A stretch of DNA of 64,000 bases from Thalassotalea piscium (lineage in GTDB: Bacteria; Pseudomonadota; Gammaproteobacteria; Enterobacterales; Alteromonadaceae), in contig NZ_AP027362.1 of assembly GCF_030295935.1 (NCBI RefSeq), positions 3,100,001-3,164,000 on the forward strand, in the 5' to 3' direction. Both the position numbers and the translations under genes were made by a program. Below are positions 59,281-64,000 of this stretch, in pieces. The notes under the pieces were generated by a model. It ran no database searches. It saw only the letters and a program-made list of their open reading frames with translations, and had not been told where the DNA came from. Position 1 is the first letter of the stretch; each line of letters starts with the position of its first letter.

Positions 59281-60090
59281 CTAGGTGTCACAGTTATTAA
59301 CAGTACTCTGCTTCGCTTTTATTAAAGCTAGCATTTTTTCCTGTTCTACTGTCAGAGCTAGGTCAGTTAAAAGTTCTGGCCGTCTAGTCCACGTTCTTTC
59401 TAGTGACTGATATTGGCGCCATTGCCTAATTTGTTCATGATCACCACTTAGTAACACTTTAGGAACTGATTTAACATCCCCTGCTGAAGTATCAAGTACT
59501 TCTGGCCTTGTATAATGAGGACAATCTAATAAGCCATCAGAAAATGAATCCTGCTCAGCAGATAAATTGTGACCTAATACACCTGGCACAAAGCGTGCTA
59601 CGGCATCAATTACATTCATAGCAGGTAATTCCCCACCACTTAACACGTAATCTCCGACAGACCATTCTTCGTCAATATCTGACTCAATTAGTCTCTCATC
59701 TATACCTTCATAACGTCCTGCTATAAATATCAGTCGGTCATGCTGTGCTAATTCATGTACACCAGCTTGGTCCAATTTCCGTCCTTGAGGTGATAAATAG
59801 ATAACCTTAGCATTTCCACCACTATCTACTGCAGCTTGTTTCGCTGCAACAATGGCATCACGTAACGGTTGAACCATCATCAACATCCCTGGACCACCAC
59901 CGTAAGGTCGGTCGTCAACAGTGCGATGTCGGTCATGGGTAAAGTCTCTTGGATTCCACTTATGAAATTCAATTAACCCATTACGAATTGCTCGGCCTGT
60001 CACCCCATACTCAGTAATAGCATCAAACATTTCTGGGAATAAACTAATAACGCCTATCCACAGCTTGCTTTTTTCAACGCTGTTACTCAC
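59281..60090 (-). CDS. trmD: tRNA (guanine-N1)-methyltransferase
   Basis: The 269-residue enzyme methylates G37 of tRNAs with a G at position 36, which prevents +1 frameshifting. Its trefoil-knot SAM site shows in [11 protein letters not shown] and [10 protein letters not shown], and the N-terminus has [20 protein letters not shown]. It is 3 bases after rimM. Confidence 0.97.
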   Translation of the reverse strand: MSNSVEKSKLWIGVISLFPEMFDAITEYGVTGRAIRNGLIEFHKWNPRDFTHDRHRTVDDRPYGGGPGMLMMVQPLRDAIVAAKQAAVDSGGNAKVIYLSPQGRKLDQAGVHELAQHDRLIFIAGRYEGIDERLIESDIDEEWSVGDYVLSGGELPAMNVIDAVARFVPGVLGHNLSAEQDSFSDGLLDCPHYTRPEVLDTSAGDVKSVPKVLLSGDHEQIRQWRQYQSLERTWTRRPELLTDLALTVEQEKMLALIKAKQSTVNNCDT

Positions 60091-60093
60091 AAG

Positions 60094-60621
60094 TTAGAAA
60101 CCTGGATCCCAGTCAACACAAATTTGTTTGTTTTCAATGCTTACCGATTGTACAACTTGCTCAAAAAGGTACGGTATTAAACGCTCTTTTTTACCAAAGC
60201 CATCATTTCGGTTTGCTTTCACAACCAGTACATCATTAGCGCCTGTCTCTAATAAATCAGAAACAGTCCCCAGGTCGTAACCTGAAGAAGTTATAACTTG
60301 CATTCCCATTAAGTCTCGCCAATAAAACTCACCTTCCGGTAAGTCTGGCAAAGCAGTTTCTTTGACTAGAATTTCTGAGCCAACCAACGCTTGCGCTTGA
60401 TCTCTGTCATCAATTCCACCCACTTTCACTATGAGTCCGTTGCTATGTTTACGCCAATCAGTAATTTCTACTAATTGTGTATTATTTCCTAATTTTAATG
60501 ACCAAGGAAAATAGTCAAGTATGGCTTCTTGTTCATCGGTGAATGAATGTATCTTCAACCAACCTTTAATACCGTAGACTGCACCTACTTTACCAAGGAT
60601 AATTTCTTTAACTTCTTCCAC
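60094..60621 (-). CDS. rimM: Ribosome maturation factor RimM
   Basis: The 175-residue protein has the RimM N-terminal beta barrel (GKVGAVYGIKGWLKIHSFT) and PRC-barrel C-terminus (EFYWRDLMGMQVI, RLIPYLFEQVV). It binds S19 and helps 30S head assembly. It is 29 bases after rpsP and 3 before trmD. Confidence 0.96.
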   Translation of the reverse strand: MEEVKEIILGKVGAVYGIKGWLKIHSFTDEQEAILDYFPWSLKLGNNTQLVEITDWRKHSNGLIVKVGGIDDRDQAQALVGSEILVKETALPDLPEGEFYWRDLMGMQVITSSGYDLGTVSDLLETGANDVLVVKANRNDGFGKKERLIPYLFEQVVQSVSIENKQICVDWDPGF

Positions 60622-60650
60622 AATGACTCCTAAAACCTACCAAAGTTAAT

Positions 60651-60899
60651 TTAAGCTGCTGCTTGAGCGTCTTTAACTAATTTGGCCACACGTTCAGATA
60701 CAGTTGCACCTTGACCAACCCAATGGTTGACACGGTCTAAGTCTAAACGGATTTTTTCCGATTGACCTTGTGCTGAAGGGTTGAAAAAACCAACTTTCTC
60801 GATGAAACGACCATCGCGAGAGTTACGGCTATCTGCAACAACAACCTGAAAGAATGGACGCTTCTTTGCGCCGCCACGAGCTAAACGAATGGTAACCAT
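60651..60899 (-). CDS. rpsP: 30S ribosomal protein S16
   Basis: The 82-residue protein begins [16 protein letters not shown] and keeps [18 protein letters not shown], as in all S16. It is first in the rpsP-rimM-trmD-rplS operon. Length is standard. Confidence 0.97.
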   Translation of the reverse strand: MVTIRLARGGAKKRPFFQVVVADSRNSRDGRFIEKVGFFNPSAQGQSEKIRLDLDRVNHWVGQGATVSERVAKLVKDAQAAA

Positions 60900-61208
60900 A
60901 TCGTCCTCTATATAATTTAAGTGTTAAACAAAATTTCCAGACACTTTCTGAAACCACAGGTAACAGAAAAGCTCGCGTATTCTACGCTTTTTCAAACGAA
61001 ATGCAAGTATTACTCGGTACTATGAATAAAAAATATGCAAGAATAAACGTGAGGGAAATTCGACGTAAAGGTAAGGTAGCACAACTGCATGCTGCACTAC
61101 CATTAATATACCGCTCAACTATTTTAAGGTAATGTTCAAAGTAATGACATTTACACCTTTAAAAGAGTTAAGCACCTTATGGTATTAATTTAAAAATATT
61201 TACAGTAA
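60900..61208 (-). other. rpsP promoter region with an imperfect hairpin
   Basis: This 309-base gap separates ffh from rpsP on the minus strand. It must hold the promoter of the ribosomal operon. An imperfect hairpin with two G-U pairs lies at 61075-61101 (GGTAG and CTACC ends) and has no T tract; it could be a leader structure or the ffh end. No repeat element is seen. Confidence 0.4.
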
Positions 61209-62597
61209 TTAACGACCAAACATACCGCCGCCTGGTCCTCCCATTCCGCCAGGAGGCATCATTCCTTTCATAGACCGCATCATTTTTTGCATACCGCCTT
61301 TGCCAGACATTTTTTTCATCATTTTTTGCATTTGGGTAAATTGTTTTAATAATTTATTTACATCTTGTATTTGTGTTCCCGAACCAGCAGCAATTCTACG
61401 CTTACGAGAACCTTTGATTACTTCAGGTCGTTGACGTTCACCTGGGGTCATAGAGTTAATAATAGCTTCCATTTGAACGGTGACTTTATCGCCCATTTGA
61501 TCTTTTACTTTATCTGAAATATTGCCCATCCCCGGAAGCTTATCCATCATTCCCATCATGCCACCCATGCTTTTCATTTGCACAAGCTGCTCTCTAAAGT
61601 CTTCTAAATCAAAACCTTTACCGCTCTTTACTTTCTTTGCGAGTTGCTCTGCTTTTTTACGATCAACTTTTTGCTCAACTTCTTCAATAAGTGATAATAC
61701 ATCACCCATGCCAAGAATACGCGAAGCGATACGGTCAGGATGGAACGGTTCAAGCGCTTCTATTTTCTCCCCAACCCCCATAAATTTAATTGGCTTACCA
61801 GTTATATGTCGGATAGACAGTGCTGCACCACCTCTGGCATCACCATCAGTTTTTGTTAAAATAATACCGGTTAAAGGCAGAGCATCATTAAACGCTTTTG
61901 CCGTGTTCGCAGCATCTTGCCCTGTCATGGCATCAACAGTAAACAAGGTTTCAACAGGATTAATTGCCGCATGCAGTTGCTGTATTTCACCCATCATGTC
62001 AGCATCAACATGAAGGCGACCCGCGGTATCAACAATTAACACATCAAAAAATTGCTTTTTCGCATGATCTATCGCTGCAGTTACAATATCGATTGGCTTT
62101 TGTGATATATCACTTGGAAAGAACTCAACATCAACCTCTTTTGCTAATGTTTCGAGCTGTTTGATAGCCGCTGGGCGATATACGTCGGCACTAACAACCA
62201 ATACCTTTTTCTTCTCTCGTTCTTTTAGGTATTTAGATAGCTTGGCAACAGAGGTCGTTTTACCTGCACCTTGTAAACCAGCCATTAACACTACCGCTGG
62301 AGGTGTAGCTTTTAAGTCTAACGCTTCGTTGACTTCACCCATCGCTATTTCAAGTTCTTTTTGAACTATTTTAACGAATACCTGACCGGGAGTAAGACTT
62401 TTAGAAACATCTTGTCCCACTGCACTTTCTTTAACCTTCGCAATAAATTCACGAATTACAGGTAAAGCTACGTCCGCCTCAAGCAAAGCCATGCGGACTT
62501 CACGTAAAGTTTCTTTAATATTATCATCAGTTAATCGGCCACGGCCGCTGATATTTTTAAGCGTTTTGGTTAAACGATCGGAAAGATTCTCAAACAT
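61209..62597 (-). CDS. ffh: Signal recognition particle protein
   Basis: The 462-residue GTPase binds 4.5S RNA and signal sequences for co-translational targeting. It has the N domain (1-90), the G domain with GLQGAGKTTS (107-116), DTAGR and TKTDGDARGG, and a Met-rich M domain (after about 325) ending in a Gly/Met-rich tail. Length is standard. Confidence 0.97.
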   Translation of the reverse strand: MFENLSDRLTKTLKNISGRGRLTDDNIKETLREVRMALLEADVALPVIREFIAKVKESAVGQDVSKSLTPGQVFVKIVQKELEIAMGEVNEALDLKATPPAVVLMAGLQGAGKTTSVAKLSKYLKEREKKKVLVVSADVYRPAAIKQLETLAKEVDVEFFPSDISQKPIDIVTAAIDHAKKQFFDVLIVDTAGRLHVDADMMGEIQQLHAAINPVETLFTVDAMTGQDAANTAKAFNDALPLTGIILTKTDGDARGGAALSIRHITGKPIKFMGVGEKIEALEPFHPDRIASRILGMGDVLSLIEEVEQKVDRKKAEQLAKKVKSGKGFDLEDFREQLVQMKSMGGMMGMMDKLPGMGNISDKVKDQMGDKVTVQMEAIINSMTPGERQRPEVIKGSRKRRIAAGSGTQIQDVNKLLKQFTQMQKMMKKMSGKGGMQKMMRSMKGMMPPGGMGGPGGGMFGR

Positions 62598-62860
62598 GAA
62601 TAACTCTGCGGTTGATTACAAAAATAAAACAGCACCCTATTATACGCGCACTATAAATAAGCGAAAGGGTAAATTTTCGAGTGCCTATTGGTTTACTTTC
62701 TCAAACCGCTGGTTCAAGGGCAAGTTAATTTAAGCACCTTGTATGATATATGGGTATATATTTACCTATTACAACTAAAACCCAGAATGTCAAAAATCTA
62801 TTAATTACTGACCAGGCTTAAGTAATTATCTTTGAGATCAAACTAAACATTGTGCTAATT

Positions 62861-63089
62861 AACCTGAACTCGGGTTAATGAATGTTGATTTTCTCACATA
62901 AAACATTATTTTTTAATAGTTTAATTTTATTCACTGTTTAAAAAGCTAACCTTTATTTCTCAATATTAATAGTTTTGTGAATATCAAGGCGAATTTTTTG
63001 ATCCAATAGCGGGCTATTGGCAACAAATTCAACGTAGCTAGGCTAAAAAATAGCTTACTGAGTAACTTTGCTTATCCCGAATTCAGGTT
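62861..63089. mobile_element. MITE-like element, family A, copy 3 (229 bp)
   Basis: The ends are AACCTGAACTCGGGTTAA and TTATCCCGAATTCAGGTT (two mismatches), flanked by the 4-bp direct repeat AATT (62857-62860, 63090-63093). The internal palindrome at 63003-63020 (CCAATAGC and GCTATTGG) differs from copies 1 and 2 on both arms in a pairing-preserving way. The centre is otherwise much diverged. It lies in the 581-bp gap between the divergent ffh and CcsA/YpjD-type genes, whose promoters flank it. Confidence 0.85.
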
Positions 63090-63178
63090 AATTAATAATA
63101 AAACGCTAGCCTAGTGACTTTATTCTGATAAAATCAGGCAGTATTTTATAATTACCTTATTGTATAGCGGAGAATTTA

Positions 63179-63979
63179 GTGGAGCTTTTTAGTATCAGTG
63201 CGATAATTGCAGCGTGTGGTTACTTTATATGTGTTGCATTATTAGTCACTCGCCTCTTTCATACTAAAGGCCCAAACCTCATTTTAATTTTATCTGTTGC
63301 TGGTGTGTCGATTTTGGCGCATATGATCTCGAGCAACCAACTGATTTTTAGCCAAGCTCAAATTAATTTCGCGCTGCCGAATGTTATCTCTTTAGTAAGC
63401 TTAGTTATATGTTTAACCGTTAGCGTATTGGCCTTACGTTATAAAGTAAATTTACTCTTACCAGTCGCTTATTGTTTCGCTGGAATATGGCAAATAGCGA
63501 TGATTTTCATTCCTCATCATAGCCAAACACCGCTTATGCCTGGGCAGTCTATTTTATTTACGCACATCACATTAGCGCTTATTGCATACTGCGTTCTTGT
63601 TATTGCAACCTTATATGCATTTCAAGTGGCCTATATAAATTGGAAATTAAAAAGCAAAAACTTACTAGCTGTTAATCACCTGCCTCCACTGATGCAAGTT
63701 GAAGGACAATTATTTATTATTCTTGCAATAGGTACGTTTTGTTTATTTGCAAGCCAAATTCTAGGCATTGTTTTTATTGAAAACTTTATTCGCAAAGATA
63801 ATGCACATAAAACCGTATTATCGATAATAGCGCTCACATTTTATGCTTGGATTTTATGGGGACACTTTAAAAAAGGCTGGCGTGGGCACCGAGTACTTGT
63901 TTTAACAATAATTGCCACAACATTGTTAACATTGGCATATTTTGGCAGTCGATTTGTCAAAGAGTTTCTCTTATACTAG
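63179..63979 (+). CDS. CcsA/YpjD family inner-membrane protein
   Basis: The 266-residue protein has about eight membrane segments and belongs to the cytochrome c assembly (CcsA/HemX/YpjD) family. The start is GTG with GGAG six bases before it. In E. coli the homologue ypjD is likewise divergent from ffh, so the neighbourhood is conserved. Whether it handles haem is unknown. A CorB-like gene often follows but would lie outside the window. Confidence 0.9.
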   Translation: MELFSISAIIAACGYFICVALLVTRLFHTKGPNLILILSVAGVSILAHMISSNQLIFSQAQINFALPNVISLVSLVICLTVSVLALRYKVNLLLPVAYCFAGIWQIAMIFIPHHSQTPLMPGQSILFTHITLALIAYCVLVIATLYAFQVAYINWKLKSKNLLAVNHLPPLMQVEGQLFIILAIGTFCLFASQILGIVFIENFIRKDNAHKTVLSIIALTFYAWILWGHFKKGWRGHRVLVLTIIATTLLTLAYFGSRFVKEFLLY

Positions 63980-64000
63980 CTTTTAGGGTATAAAGAGATT

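Noticed and set aside
61522..62013. A 163-codon plus-strand frame opposite ffh
   Set aside because: It is a shadow of the strongly conserved ffh gene; its Ser/Pro/Ile-rich composition is typical of antisense frames.

Overview
The window reads as an AT-rich chromosomal segment of a marine gammaproteobacterium of the order Alteromonadales, most like the Colwelliaceae (Colwellia/Thalassotalea type). This is an inference from gene content: the rpsP-rimM-trmD-rplS and ffh block, the rppH-ptsP-thyA neighbourhood, aroF-tyrA and pheA with a phenylalanine attenuator, mutH, msrPQ, a carboxynorspermidine pathway, a long Vibrio-like ThyA, and many chemotaxis and c-di-GMP proteins. I see no rRNA, tRNA, CRISPR array, prophage or intact transposase. 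It is a core chromosome peppered with short non-coding repeats.

Layout: 1-6.3 kb holds a cut-off HDOD protein, a KAS III enzyme, an M9 collagenase lipoprotein and the carboxynorspermidine dehydrogenase/decarboxylase pair. 6.3-9.8 kb is repeat-rich, with an HPP membrane protein, a small membrane protein and a divergent LysR regulator. 9.8-14.2 kb is a tightly overlapping operon (cupredoxin-like protein, GGDEF/EAL protein, DUF3034 protein, truncated-globin lipoprotein). 14.3-18.7 kb encodes an MHYT hybrid kinase and an HD-GYP response regulator. 19.1-25 kb carries a NarL-type two-component pair, a CPBP protein, and two neighbouring genes that are each broken by one small lesion: a TPR gene (one-base frameshift) and a TPR-GGDEF diguanylate cyclase (in-frame TAA). 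25.3-31.9 kb is thyA, a TauE/SafE exporter, ptsP, rppH, mutH and a hexose-phosphate mutarotase. 32-34.7 kb is a paired amidohydrolase operon. 34.9-41.1 kb has msrPQ, a glutaredoxin and a SufS-SufU-XdhC-MocA-like operon that looks like a molybdenum-cofactor sulfuration module. 42-50.6 kb has a penicillin acylase, a MAPEG protein, pheL-pheA, envelope proteins and a PAS chemoreceptor. 50.6-55.4 kb is tyrA, aroF (with a TyrR-like box) and acs. 56.4-58.6 kb is a chemoreceptor beside a half-size periplasmic binding protein. 58.9-64 kb is the ribosomal L19 operon, ffh and a CcsA/YpjD-type membrane protein.

The most distinctive content is non-coding. Four families of short inverted-repeat elements sit between genes. 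Family A (three copies) has 18-bp terminal inverted repeats, 4-bp target duplications and an internal palindrome that shows compensatory changes. Family B (two full copies and a relic) is about 310 bp with 16-bp ends flanked by TA. Family C is a nested element plus an internally deleted derivative. Family D is a pair in opposite orientation. All look like MITEs moved by transposases encoded elsewhere.
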